Assembly: GCA_902774905.1 (NCBI GenBank)
Contig: CACYKF010000013.1
Location: 1 to 39,448, forward strand
Source of the DNA: an uncultured bacterium
GTDB taxonomy: Bacteria; Cyanobacteriota; Vampirovibrionia; Gastranaerophilales; Gastranaerophilaceae
Length of the DNA stretch: 39,448 nucleotides
Direction of reading: 5' to 3'
Each line of letters starts with the position of its first letter. Position 1 is the stretch's first letter. Both the position numbers and the translations under genes were made by a program. Shown in pieces: positions 18,376-25,840 of this stretch. The notes under the pieces are model-generated. The model made no database searches. It saw only the letters and a list, made by a program, of their open reading frames with translations, and was not told where the DNA came from.

Positions 18376-19593
18376 TTATTTGTATAAATTAAGTAGCGCA
18401 GCAAGAAGAGTCTTTTTTATCCTCTTTTGCAATGTCGAGGTAGACTTTTTAGGCATAAATTTTATAAGGATTCCCAATATAAAGAACTCTAATGTCGAAA
18501 AAATTAATCCGTGATATTTTAAATCTTGATATGGATGCGTTATATCCTCAGGTAAAGAATATTTATCAACACCTTTCGATTTGTTGTAAATAGTATAAAT
18601 CAAATCCGGTGATTTTGCGGTATACAATGCTCTAAGGATATCAGATTCAGAATATTCTAAAAGTTTCAGGAGTTTAATAAACGGGAAAGGTTCATTTTCT
18701 ATTAAAGAATTCGGATTATCATATCCTGTAAATTCAGAACACCTTTTTATCAAGTCATTCCGCATTGTGAGGTGATTTTTCGGGTTTTGCGGCGGGTTAT
18801 CAAAATCAAACTTTTTTAATTTTTCAATATAATTTTCATCATCAATATTAATAGAATTGAAGAAATCTTCATAGCCTGCGTATCTTGATTTGTCTGCAAC
18901 AACATTTTTATTATTACTAAAAAGTCTTAAAACCGGTGTTTCCATCGCTAATGACGGCATTATTACATGTAATCTCGGAGAAACAACAAGGGATGCATCA
19001 TGATATGCTCTTAAAACAAGTTTAGCCAATTCCATTCTTTTTAAAGAACTACAAGATGATAATATTCTCCTCGACATAGTGTATACAGGTCTACTTGTTA
19101 ATTTTTTAATTTCTTCAACAATATCCTCTTGAACATCAACACACAAGATATAGTCTTGGCGTGGAATTTCATAATTCCTCTGTAATGTAATTGTCAAGCA
19201 GCCGGAAAAATATGCAGGAATATCAATTTTTTTTAGCCATTTGTATGTGTCCATATCTCTGCAGCCGACAGGCCCATGCTTTATTAGGTATTCTCTTTTT
19301 TTTCCATTTTTGAACACATCACGAATTGGAGGTCTAAAGTACATGGCAATAAGCAGTGGTTCAATATGCTTATCTTTTGGAGGAAATCGATTTATGTGCC
19401 ACATCCACCACGCATTCATAATCAGTTTGGTTCTTTTTCCGCTTTTAGGAACAAACTTTTTAAGATTTTCACGTTTTGGATATTCGTCAACATGCGGCAT
19501 AAATCTCATCGCCGCAACACTTTGTATTTCGTCACCGATATTAACAGAATTATATCCAAGAATCCCGTAAGAAAAATCTTCTTCAGTGTTCAT
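18376..19593 (-). CDS. Polysaccharide pyruvyl transferase family protein
   Basis: A 405-residue protein of the polysaccharide pyruvyl transferase family (CsaB/WcaK-like), which adds ketal-linked pyruvate to surface glycans. Supporting segments are the N-terminal nucleotide-binding-like YNSVNIGDEIQSVAA, the central GPVGCRDMDTYKWLKK and AYFSGCLTITL, and the C-terminal SPRLHVIMPSLAMETPVL with the family RLH. A hydrophobic stretch near residues 355-380 may touch the membrane. No other glycan genes lie nearby, so the substrate is unknown. No strong Shine-Dalgarno is visible. It lies downstream of ftsZ but behind that gene's terminator, so it is probably transcribed separately. Confidence 0.85.
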   Translation of the reverse strand: MNTEEDFSYGILGYNSVNIGDEIQSVAAMRFMPHVDEYPKRENLKKFVPKSGKRTKLIMNAWWMWHINRFPPKDKHIEPLLIAMYFRPPIRDVFKNGKKREYLIKHGPVGCRDMDTYKWLKKIDIPAYFSGCLTITLQRNYEIPRQDYILCVDVQEDIVEEIKKLTSRPVYTMSRRILSSCSSLKRMELAKLVLRAYHDASLVVSPRLHVIMPSLAMETPVLRLFSNNKNVVADKSRYAGYEDFFNSINIDDENYIEKLKKFDFDNPPQNPKNHLTMRNDLIKRCSEFTGYDNPNSLIENEPFPFIKLLKLLEYSESDILRALYTAKSPDLIYTIYNKSKGVDKYSLPEDITHPYQDLKYHGLIFSTLEFFILGILIKFMPKKSTSTLQKRIKKTLLAALLNLYK

Positions 19594-19660
19594 ATTAACC
19601 CACAGCTACTCTTAATAACTATAACATAAAGAGTAACATAAAAATGAAAAATTTGATATA

Positions 19661-19697
19661 AAAAGAGAGCCGAATTTTGCTATCGGCTCTCTTTTTT
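19661..19697 (-). terminator. Intrinsic terminator downstream of ftsZ
   Basis: AAAAGAGAGCCGA (19661-19673) pairs with TCGGCTCTCTTTT (19683-19695) as a perfect 13-bp stem with a 9-nt loop and U-tract on the minus strand. Confidence 0.9.
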
Positions 19698-19710
19698 ATT
19701 ATGTATTTTA

Positions 19711-20820
19711 TTAGTCATTCTTTTTTAGAAAATCTGGGACATCAGGAAAATCTCCACCCAAAGAAGGAGAAGATGATGAAGGCGATGTTGGAGATATTGA
19801 ACTTGAACGACCGAAATATTCAGCCGCAGATATTTGTCTTGCGGATTTTTCTGCAAAGCCGGTCGCAATAACTGTTATCTGAATTTCATTTTGCAAAGAT
19901 TCATTTATTGCAGTACCCAAAATTACATCCGCATCATCCTTAACAACATTATTAATAACGCTTTGAGCATCATTGATTTCATATAAAGACATATTTGAAC
20001 TACCGGTGATGTTGACAATAATTCCGCTTGCCCCATCAATAGAAGATTCTAACAATTGAGAATTGATAGCCATTTCAGCAGCCTTTATTGCTCTACCGTC
20101 ACCCTGTGCTCTACCGATACCCATTAATGCAGTACCGGAATTTTTTACAACTTTTCTGACATCAGCAAAGTCAATATTGATAGTCCCCGGAATTGTAATA
20201 ATATCAGATAACCCCTGAATACCTCTGAATAAAACTTCATCTGTAACACAGAAGGCATCTCTTACACCAATTTCGTGTTTTACAACCTGCAATAATTTGT
20301 CATTCGGAACAACCAAAATAGCATCTACATACTTTTTAAGTTTTTCAATACCGTCTTCAGCCTGCTGCATTCTCTTTTTACCTTCCCAAAAGAAAGGTTT
20401 AGTAACAAAAGCGATTGTCAAAATACCCAAATCCTGAGCAATTTGAGCAACAACAGGAGCCGCTCCGGTACCTGTTCCGCCGCCCATACCGGCAGTTATG
20501 AATAACATATCCGTATTATCCAAAGCCTTTGTAATTTGTTCTTTTACTTCCAAAGCTGCTCTTTCACCGACTGCAGGATCAGCACCGCAACCAAGACCGT
20601 TTGTTGTTTCAACGCCAAGTTGTAACTTATTTGGAACATTACTGCAACTTAATGCTTGCAAATCAGTATTCATCAGCCATAATTCAACATCAGCAAGTTT
20701 AGCCTGCAACATTCTGTTTACAGCATTTCCGCCGCCTCCGCCGACACCTACGACTTTTATCCTTGTCGGATTTATAACCGATCTGTTGCTGTTTTCGTAA
20801 TTAGATATAATATTTTCCAT
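19711..20820 (-). CDS. ftsZ: Cell division protein FtsZ
   Basis: A 369-residue tubulin-like GTPase that polymerises into the division ring. The N-terminal GVGGGGGNAVNRM and the tubulin signature GGGTGTG (113-119) bind GTP, and the T7 loop NIDFADVRKVV activates the neighbouring subunit. A serine/proline-rich linker leads to the C-terminal peptide DVPDFLKK, which in other bacteria binds FtsA/SepF-type partners. AGGAGG lies 7 nt before the start. The Shine-Dalgarno is part of an 11-bp inverted repeat with an upstream arm (see the regulatory feature). A SprA-type gene lies upstream and a terminator downstream. No ftsA or ftsQ neighbour is present. Confidence 0.98.
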   Translation of the reverse strand: MENIISNYENSNRSVINPTRIKVVGVGGGGGNAVNRMLQAKLADVELWLMNTDLQALSCSNVPNKLQLGVETTNGLGCGADPAVGERAALEVKEQITKALDNTDMLFITAGMGGGTGTGAAPVVAQIAQDLGILTIAFVTKPFFWEGKKRMQQAEDGIEKLKKYVDAILVVPNDKLLQVVKHEIGVRDAFCVTDEVLFRGIQGLSDIITIPGTINIDFADVRKVVKNSGTALMGIGRAQGDGRAIKAAEMAINSQLLESSIDGASGIIVNITGSSNMSLYEINDAQSVINNVVKDDADVILGTAINESLQNEIQITVIATGFAEKSARQISAAEYFGRSSSISPTSPSSSSPSLGGDFPDVPDFLKKND

Positions 20821-20826
20821 TTTGCC

Positions 20827-20925
20827 TCCTGCAATTTATAATAATATATGATACATTATATAATAAAAAAATTTTTTTACACATTTGTTGATATTTTGTA
20901 ATAATATATCTTCAAAATTGCAGGA
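20827..20925 (-). promoter_or_regulatory. Inverted repeat that could mask the ftsZ Shine-Dalgarno, with an internal promoter box
   Basis: AAATTGCAGGA at 20915-20925 is the exact reverse complement of TCCTGCAATTT at 20827-20837, which on the minus strand overlaps the ftsZ AGGAGG. A TATAAT box (20855-20860) lies between the arms. Transcripts from upstream could fold and hide the ribosome binding site, while transcripts from the internal box would lack the upstream arm. Confidence 0.4.
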
Positions 20926-20935
20926 AATCAAAATA

Positions 20936-21295
20936 TTAAGCAGTCAAATCTAATTTTTTACCTGTTTTCTCGTTTTTAACAGCCTGCGCTCTCATTTTAA
21001 TACTTTGAGCACTTTGCGCAACCTTATAATCTTGACCTGAAGGATCAGATGGGGCAAGAGCGGCTCTTATCACGATATTAGCGTGGTCTATCGTTTTTTG
21101 AGGATTGTTTTTGTCTAAAACCGGCATAGCAATAGGAACATGTCCTGATACGGGAATCCCGTTTGCATCCCGTTCAATAGATATTGCACCTGCAAATTGT
21201 CCGCCTGCAGATTTGTGCGCCAACTCATGATTATAAATATGATTATAATTTTTAGTTATCAACTCCTGTTTAGTCAAACCATTATACAAAATCAT
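20936..21295 (-). CDS. Small SprA-related putative metalloprotease
   Basis: A 119-residue protein resembling the SprA-related/CJM1_0395 family of putative metalloproteases. HELAH at residues 23-27 is an HExxH zinc motif, followed by the family-typical AGGQFAGAISIERDANG, VSGHVPIAMPVL and AALAPSDPSGQD segments. Family members are usually longer; this is close to the bare core. The ATG at 21295 is chosen because GAGG lies 8 nt upstream; an upstream in-frame GTG at 21304 overlaps that Shine-Dalgarno. It lies between tsf and ftsZ on the same strand. No signal peptide is visible. Substrate unknown. Confidence 0.8.
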   Translation of the reverse strand: MILYNGLTKQELITKNYNHIYNHELAHKSAGGQFAGAISIERDANGIPVSGHVPIAMPVLDKNNPQKTIDHANIVIRAALAPSDPSGQDYKVAQSAQSIKMRAQAVKNEKTGKKLDLTA

Positions 21296-21359
21296 ACACA
21301 ACACCTCTGCTACTTTTGTAACATAAAATTATAATTTTGTCAAGTGTACCAACATAAAA

Positions 21360-21405
21360 CAGAGGTTTGCAACTCTGAATTAACTTCAATATATGCAAAC
21401 CTCTG
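21360..21405 (-). terminator. Terminator of the rpsB-tsf unit, with possible alternative pairing
   Basis: CAGAGGTTTGCA (21360-21371) and TGCAAACCTCTG (21394-21405) form a perfect 12-bp stem around a 22-nt loop, followed by TTTT on the minus strand. The arm sequence GCAGAGGT (minus strand, 21399-21406) recurs exactly at the Shine-Dalgarno of the downstream SprA-type gene (21303-21310), allowing the 3' arm to pair with either. Confidence 0.6.
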
Positions 21406-21436
21406 CTTAAAATTTACTGATTTATTATATTAATTA

Positions 21437-22297
21437 TTAACCTAATTGGCTCATTACTTCTTCAGCAAAATTATCCTGGCGTTTTTCAAGACCTTCACCA
21501 AGTTCATATCTTGTGAAAGCAAGAACTTTCATTTTGCCTTCAATAAGTTGAGCAACAGTTTGATTAGGATCTTTAACAAATCCCTGATCTAAAAGGCATC
21601 TTTCAGCCATCAACTTATTGATACGACCTTCAACGATTTTGCCTCTGATTGCTTCAGGTTTTTTAAGCAAATCTTCTTTACCCATTTCAATTCTTGTTTC
21701 TTCATCAATAACAGATTGCGGAATCTGATCTCTCGAAACAAATTGAGGTGCACAAGAAGCAATATGCAAGCATAGGTCATTTGCTAATTCTTCGTTTTTA
21801 ACATCAGTGTGCAATAAAACACCGATTTTTCCGTTGTGAATATATGTAGCAACATTGCCTTCGTATCTTACAAATCTTCTTACGGTAATTTTTTCTCCGA
21901 TTGATGCAATTTTTTCTTTTAAAGCATCAGCAATAACTTTACCGCATTGCTTGCAAGTCATACCCAACAATGCATCAACATCAGCAGGTTTTTGTTCTTC
22001 AACATTTTGAGCGAGTCCTGAAGCCAAAGCCTTAAATTCATCATTTTTAGCAACAAAGTCTGTTTCGCAGTTTACTTCAATCATTGCACCGCCGTTTGCA
22101 TCTACAAAAGATTCTACACGACCTTCAGCAGCGATTCTGCCCATTTTCTTATCGGCAGAAGCAATACCTTTTTGGCGTAAAATTTCAGATGCTTTTTCCA
22201 TATCACCATCCGCTTCAACAAGTGCTTTCTTGGCATCCATCATACCTGCACCGGTTTTATCACGAAGTTCTTTTACCATTTGTGCTGTAACTGTCAT
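21437..22297 (-). CDS. tsf: Elongation factor Ts
   Basis: A 286-residue guanine nucleotide exchange factor for EF-Tu. The N-terminal UBA-like domain shows VKELRDKTGAGMMDAKKAL, and the TDFVAKN motif that contacts EF-Tu is present (CETDFVAKNDEF). Length is close to the usual 280-290. GGAG lies just upstream of the start. It follows rpsB on the same strand with 114 bp between them that contain a large hairpin, a common place for attenuation in this conserved gene pair. A SprA-type gene follows. Confidence 0.98.
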   Translation of the reverse strand: MTVTAQMVKELRDKTGAGMMDAKKALVEADGDMEKASEILRQKGIASADKKMGRIAAEGRVESFVDANGGAMIEVNCETDFVAKNDEFKALASGLAQNVEEQKPADVDALLGMTCKQCGKVIADALKEKIASIGEKITVRRFVRYEGNVATYIHNGKIGVLLHTDVKNEELANDLCLHIASCAPQFVSRDQIPQSVIDEETRIEMGKEDLLKKPEAIRGKIVEGRINKLMAERCLLDQGFVKDPNQTVAQLIEGKMKVLAFTRYELGEGLEKRQDNFAEEVMSQLG

Positions 22298-22349
22298 TTT
22301 ATATCTCTCCTATTTTGATAGTACTACTTATTAAAAGATTCTAATTTCC

Positions 22350-22407
22350 AAGGATATTAAGGCACTAAATATACTCTGAGTATCATAGTGCCTTAGTGCC
22401 TTAGTAT
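22350..22407 (-). promoter_or_regulatory. Hairpin between rpsB and tsf
   Basis: AAGGCACTA (22359-22367) pairs with TAGTGCCTT (22386-22394), with an inner ATACTC/GAGTAT stem. The arm unit TAGTGCCTTAG is partly duplicated (22386-22404), giving alternative registers. No U-tract follows on the minus strand, so it is more likely an attenuator or processing site than a terminator. Confidence 0.5.
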
Positions 22408-22411
22408 CTTA

Positions 22412-23185
22412 TTATTCTTCTATTTTTGCTTCTTCTGCGGTAACACCGGCATCTTCAGCAGAAATCTTTTTTATTTTCTTAGTTTCGTTTGCTTTATTTT
22501 CTCTTAGTTGTTTACCTTCCAAAACGGCATCAGCAAGTTTTGAAGTAATCAACTGAATAGAACGAATTGCATCATCGTTACCCGGAATAATTTTGTCAAT
22601 TCCGTCAGGATTAGCATTAGTATCTGCCAAGCAAATAACAGGAATACCAAGTTTGTTTGCTTCTTTAATGGCAATATCTTCTTTTTCCTGATCGATAACA
22701 AAGATAAGTTCAGGTAAACCTCTCATTTCTTTGATACCACCAAGAGTTTTAGAAAGTTTTGCAACTTGTCTGTTAATTTGAGCAACTTCTTTTTTAGGAA
22801 GTTTGTCAGTATAACCGTTTGCTATAAATTCTTCTAATTCTTTTAATTTGTTTACTCGACCTCTGATAGTTTCAAAGTTGGTAAGCATACCGCCTAACCA
22901 GCGTCTGTTAATATAGTATGCACCGGATCTTTTTGCTTCTGCTTCTACAACCTCAGCTGCCTGTTTTTTAGTACCTACAAAAAGAATATTTCTTCCTTTT
23001 GCGGCACAATCTCTGACTAATTCGTATGCTTCATCAAGCAATACTGTTGTTTTTCTTAAATCAATAACATAAATCCCGTTTCTTGCACCATAGATATACG
23101 GTTTCATTTTAGGATTCCATCTTTGTGTTTGGTGTCCGAAATGTACACCTGATTCCAAAAGTTCAATCATTGAAGCGGTTGGCAT
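22412..23185 (-). CDS. rpsB: Small ribosomal subunit protein uS2
   Basis: A 257-residue S2 protein of the 30S subunit. Typical segments are [31 protein letters not shown], the [14 protein letters not shown] block and [19 protein letters not shown] short charged C-terminal tail follows the core. AAGGAG lies about 8 nt upstream. The gene heads the rpsB-tsf operon and is preceded by a structured leader and a good promoter. Confidence 0.98.
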   Translation of the reverse strand: MPTASMIELLESGVHFGHQTQRWNPKMKPYIYGARNGIYVIDLRKTTVLLDEAYELVRDCAAKGRNILFVGTKKQAAEVVEAEAKRSGAYYINRRWLGGMLTNFETIRGRVNKLKELEEFIANGYTDKLPKKEVAQINRQVAKLSKTLGGIKEMRGLPELIFVIDQEKEDIAIKEANKLGIPVICLADTNANPDGIDKIIPGNDDAIRSIQLITSKLADAVLEGKQLRENKANETKKIKKISAEDAGVTAEEAKIEE

Positions 23186-23211
23186 CTTTTTTCTCCTTTT
23201 TGTTTAAATGT

Positions 23212-23294
23212 ATTGTACTACGGGAAACACTGCTCCATCGGGTAAAAAATCCGACTAGGGCAAAACCTATCAAGCCAGTGTAACCAATTACAAT
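23212..23294 (-). ncRNA. Structured rpsB leader (predicted three-way junction)
   Basis: On the minus strand an outer stem ATTGTA/TACAAT (23294-23289 with 23217-23212), a GG/CC pair, and ACACTG/CAGTGT (23281-23276 with 23232-23227) enclose two hairpins, TAGG-TTTTGC-CCTA and TCGG-loop-CCGA. It ends about 27 nt before the rpsB start and begins near the predicted transcription start. It resembles a ribosomal-protein autoregulatory leader; S2 binding is an inference. Confidence 0.55.
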
Positions 23295-23296
23295 AT

Positions 23297-23326
23297 ACTA
23301 TAAACATAATATTATGCAAATGTTAA
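23297..23326 (-). promoter_or_regulatory. Promoter of rpsB-tsf
   Basis: Minus strand TTAACA (23321-23326), 18-bp spacer, TATAGT (23297-23302). Each hexamer has five of six consensus bases. The predicted start lies at about 23290, the beginning of the structured leader. Confidence 0.6.
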
Positions 23327-23357
23327 GTTAAAGAATATTAACCTTATTCATGAAATG

Positions 23358-23387
23358 TTGCAAAAAAAGTTTTTTTGAGTTTTAATA
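23358..23387 (+). promoter_or_regulatory. Candidate rpsT promoter
   Basis: TTGCAA (23358-23363), 18-bp spacer, TTAATA (23382-23387). The start would be just before the two leader hairpins of rpsT. Confidence 0.35.
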
Positions 23388-23392
23388 TTTTT

Positions 23393-23434
23393 ACTCACAT
23401 CCTCAAATGAGTAGTTGCGGAGTCATTAACCGCA
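23393..23434 (+). promoter_or_regulatory. Two hairpins in the rpsT leader
   Basis: ACTCA (23393-23397) pairs with TGAGT (23408-23412), and TGCGG (23416-23420) pairs with CCGCA (23430-23434). They end 10 nt before the AAAGGAAAG Shine-Dalgarno region. Possible S20 autoregulatory leader. Confidence 0.4.
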
Positions 23435-23453
23435 CAATTTGAAAGGAAAGAAA

Positions 23454-23720
23454 ATGGCAAATATTAAATCTGCTAAAAAAAGAGTATTAGTCGCTGAAAA
23501 AAACAGACTTAGAAATGTAGCATGGAAATCTTCTATCAAAACCGCAGTAAAAAAAGTTTTAGAACTTGCTAACGGTGAAGATAAAGATGCTTTAAACAAT
23601 GCATTGTCTAAAGTTTACCAACTATGCGATAAGGCTGTTGTAAAAGGTATTTTACACAAAAATACCGCTGCAAGAAAAAAATCAAGACTTGCTCTTGCTA
23701 TCAAAAAACTTGCTAAATAA
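23454..23720 (+). CDS. rpsT: Small ribosomal subunit protein bS20
   Basis: An 88-residue S20 protein, which binds 16S rRNA. The start MANIKSAKKRVLVAEKNRLRN and the end HKNTAARKKSRLALAIKKL are typical. The ATG at 23454 is chosen because AAAGGAAAG precedes it by a few bases and the family begins MANIKSA; an in-frame ATG at 23439 would add only MKGKK encoded by the Shine-Dalgarno region. It is divergent from rpsB and has its own leader and terminator. Confidence 0.97.
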   Translation: MANIKSAKKRVLVAEKNRLRNVAWKSSIKTAVKKVLELANGEDKDALNNALSKVYQLCDKAVVKGILHKNTAARKKSRLALAIKKLAK

Positions 23721-23746
23721 TAGTTTTAGACAAGAAAATATGTGAG

Positions 23747-23780
23747 AAACGGGAAAGAAATAAATCTTTCCCGTTTTATT
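23747..23780 (+). terminator. Intrinsic terminator of rpsT
   Basis: AAACGGGAAAGA (23747-23758) pairs with TCTTTCCCGTTT (23765-23776), perfect 12-bp stem with a 6-nt loop, followed by TATTTTG. Confidence 0.9.
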
Positions 23781-24117
23781 TTGCTCAAAATCTGATTATT
23801 AAAAATTTTGATAAAATTTTATATAACAATATAGGCTTAAATACCATTATACAATGGGTTTTAGAAATAAAAAATAGAAAATTTTTATCAAAAATTTTCA
23901 ATAATTATATTAAAATTAGCCAATATTTATTTAGAAATGTGATTTTATATAAAAAAATACATCAAAATAACGATATTTTAAAAAATTTTTATTATAAAAT
24001 AAAATAAAGTTTAGAAATGTTAAGGATTAAAACCCAATAATATATAGTATTTTGAACTTGTATAAAAATCACATATTGATTTATTTTTTAAAAGGTGTAA
24101 TATAAAATTATAAAAAA
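23781..24117 (+). other. Very AT-rich gene-free stretch
   Basis: About 340 bp without a supported gene. It is markedly more AT-rich than its surroundings, with A/T runs and two copies of TTTAGAAATGT (near 23930 and 24010). No clear hairpin or RNA gene was seen. It precedes a winged-helix gene and may hold its promoter or protein-binding sites. Confidence 0.5.
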
Positions 24118-24130
24118 GGAGGCACAAAAC

Positions 24131-24361
24131 ATGTTTACATCATCTAAAAAAGAAGCAAAAGAAATGCAACAACAAATTATTGAATCAGCCGGTAAAATTT
24201 ACAATTATTTATCAAGCAAAGGTGAAGTTACTATCAATAAATTGAGAAAAGATATGGATTTGGATGACAATTTCACTTATATGGGCTTAGGCTGGTTATC
24301 AAGAGAAGATAAAATTACTTATACTCAAAAACCAAAATCAGTTACAGTTCAGTTAAGTTAA
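24131..24361 (+). CDS. Small winged-helix protein (DUF2582-like)
   Basis: A 76-residue protein resembling the DUF2582 winged helix-turn-helix family. The pattern AGKIYNYLSSKGEVTINKLRK followed by MGLGWLSREDKI and a short beta wing ending in VTVQLS is typical. Stand-alone members are presumed DNA-binding, but targets are unknown. An excellent AGGAGG lies 8 nt upstream of the ATG. It is single, with an AT-rich upstream region and a strong terminator shared with the convergent small membrane protein gene. Confidence 0.85.
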   Translation: MFTSSKKEAKEMQQQIIESAGKIYNYLSSKGEVTINKLRKDMDLDDNFTYMGLGWLSREDKITYTQKPKSVTVQLS

Positions 24362-24381
24362 TTTTATTAAAACTTTTATAA

Positions 24382-24416
24382 AAAATACCCTGTAAATAAT
24401 TTTACAGGGTATTTTA
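24382..24416. terminator. Bidirectional terminator
   Basis: AAAATACCCTGTAAA pairs perfectly with TTTACAGGGTATTTT (24401-24415) around a short TAAT-type loop, with A-tract and T-tract on the two sides. It lies between convergent genes and overlaps the last codons of the minus-strand gene. Confidence 0.88.
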
Positions 24417-24629
24417 TTTTTTATGATTAAAATATTCAATAATTCCGACATGAGCAAGGGTTGATAAAGCCGTTAAAAAGGCTAAAATTTTATGCGATTT
24501 TATCTTGTGTCTGCAAGCCTGAACTACACAAGCACTGCCCAATGCCAAAGCACTGTATCCGCTTATTTTTACATAATTGTATTTGTAATTATTTTTAGTT
24601 TGAACATTATTAACAGGCTGAATACTCAC
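24414..24629 (-). CDS. Small membrane protein with lineage-type N-terminus
   Basis: A 71-residue protein of unknown function. Two hydrophobic segments (about residues 22-40 and 48-66) separated by a basic loop (CRHKIKSHK) suggest a membrane hairpin. The N-terminus MSIQPVNN fits the same M-[RKS]-[IV]-x-x-[VI]-[NQ]-N pattern as two other proteins here, though it lacks the following aromatic-Lys/Thr-Gly/Ala part. The start codon is GTG at 24629, supported by AAAGGA upstream. It ends inside the bidirectional terminator. Confidence 0.65.
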   Translation of the reverse strand: MSIQPVNNVQTKNNYKYNYVKISGYSALALGSACVVQACRHKIKSHKILAFLTALSTLAHVGIIEYFNHKK

Positions 24630-24720
24630 AAAAATTATCCTTTACATTTTTAAAATATAATAGCAAAAAAAAATTTTTTATGTTTTAAAAACAAAGTAAT
24701 ATTTACAAACAGGGGTTAAA

Positions 24721-25200
24721 ATGTTTACTATATTTTTTAAACCGGAGAATTACAAACAAATAGATAAGTACCTTTCGCGTTCTGCACAACCAACTTTAAA
24801 AGAATTAAAATGGTTAAAAAAACAGGGCGTAACAGATGTTGTTAATTTAAGAACAATGGAAGTTCCTGATATAGATTACAACGAAGCAGAAGCAGTAAAA
24901 AAACTTGGGATGAAATATCACAATATTCCATCCGTATCAATGTATCCCCAAAAAGAAAATGTCGGAAAGTTTTTAGATATTGTTGAGGGCGCAAAACAAA
25001 ACGGCGGAAAGGTTCATGTTCATTGCAAACAAGGAGCAGACCGCACAGGAATGTTTTCTTATATTTACGAAAGACTAAATAATATCGGGACAATTAAAGA
25101 GAATTTACAGGAACTTATAGATCACCATTGGCATAAAAATAAATACCCGTATCTGAACGAGTGGGCAGAAACTTTCGTCGAAATGTTTAAGAAAAAATAA
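24721..25200 (+). CDS. Dual-specificity/tyrosine phosphatase-like protein
   Basis: A 159-residue protein of the cysteine-dependent phosphatase superfamily. The P-loop HCKQGADRTG (101-110) has nucleophile C102 and R108, fitting HCxxGxxR[ST]. The N-terminal half has YLSRSAQP and the VVNLRTMEVPD segment typical of small DSP-like phosphatases. The usual general-acid Asp about 30 residues before the Cys is not obvious there (residues 69-78 read IPSVSMYPQK), so the acid may be elsewhere. AGGGG precedes the start. Its stop directly abuts the stop of the convergent plsY. Substrate unknown; phosphoprotein or phosphoinositide-like substrates are equally possible. Confidence 0.88.
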   Translation: MFTIFFKPENYKQIDKYLSRSAQPTLKELKWLKKQGVTDVVNLRTMEVPDIDYNEAEAVKKLGMKYHNIPSVSMYPQKENVGKFLDIVEGAKQNGGKVHVHCKQGADRTGMFSYIYERLNNIGTIKENLQELIDHHWHKNKYPYLNEWAETFVEMFKKK

Positions 25201-25812
25201 CTACCTTACTTTATTTTCGTTTCCTGCAATAAGTCTTTTAATATTTTCCCTATGCAAATAAATAACATAAACTGCCGCAACCAAAGAATAAATTATATAA
25301 GCAGGTGGAGAATTTAAAAACCACATAATAACAGGCGCAAGCGCAAGTGCAACTATAGAACCTAAGGAAACATATTTTGATACCCATGTTGTTATTGCCC
25401 AAATTACAGCAATAATAAGTCCCGCCTGCCAATTTAACGCAAGCAAAGTACCAACACCTGATGCAACAGATTTTCCACCGGTAAAACCTAAAAATACAGA
25501 TTTACTGTGACCGATTATTGCAAAAATGGCTGCCAAAACAGGAAGTAAACCTATATTTGCAAAAGATTTTGTTAAAAAATATGCGAGAACTACAGGCAAA
25601 GCACCTTTAAAAGCATCTAAAAGCAGCACAATGAAAAACCATTTTTTGCCCATTACTCTTTTTACATTAGTAGCCCCTGTCGAGCCTGAACCGATATTTC
25701 TGATATCTTGTCCGGTAAAAAGTTTTACGACAATATATCCTGTCGGAATTGAGCCGATAACATAAGCACCAAGCACTACAAAAATTATTTCCAAAATCAT
25801 TTTTATATCCAT
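25201..25812 (-). CDS. plsY: Acyl-phosphate:glycerol-3-phosphate acyltransferase PlsY
   Basis: A 203-residue integral membrane enzyme that transfers an acyl group from acyl-phosphate to glycerol-3-phosphate, the first step of phospholipid synthesis. The conserved loops are visible: GSIPTGYIV, the IGSGSTGATNVKRV phosphate-binding segment, DAFKGALPV and GHSKSVFLGFTGGKSVASG. About five transmembrane segments are apparent. GGGAGAG precedes the ATG. The gene abuts the phosphatase gene tail to tail and lies 28 bp downstream of holB. Confidence 0.97.
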   Translation of the reverse strand: MDIKMILEIIFVVLGAYVIGSIPTGYIVVKLFTGQDIRNIGSGSTGATNVKRVMGKKWFFIVLLLDAFKGALPVVLAYFLTKSFANIGLLPVLAAIFAIIGHSKSVFLGFTGGKSVASGVGTLLALNWQAGLIIAVIWAITTWVSKYVSLGSIVALALAPVIMWFLNSPPAYIIYSLVAAVYVIYLHRENIKRLIAGNENKVR

Positions 25813-25840
25813 TTTTCTCTCCCTGCTTATCTTTGTAATT

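Noticed and set aside
23781-24117. Replication origin in the AT-rich gap
   Set aside because: No DnaA-box cluster was seen and dnaA or dnaN is not adjacent.
24414-24629. Toxin of a type I toxin-antitoxin pair
   Set aside because: Size and membrane hairpin fit loosely, but no antisense RNA promoter is evident and the N-terminal tag links it to larger proteins.
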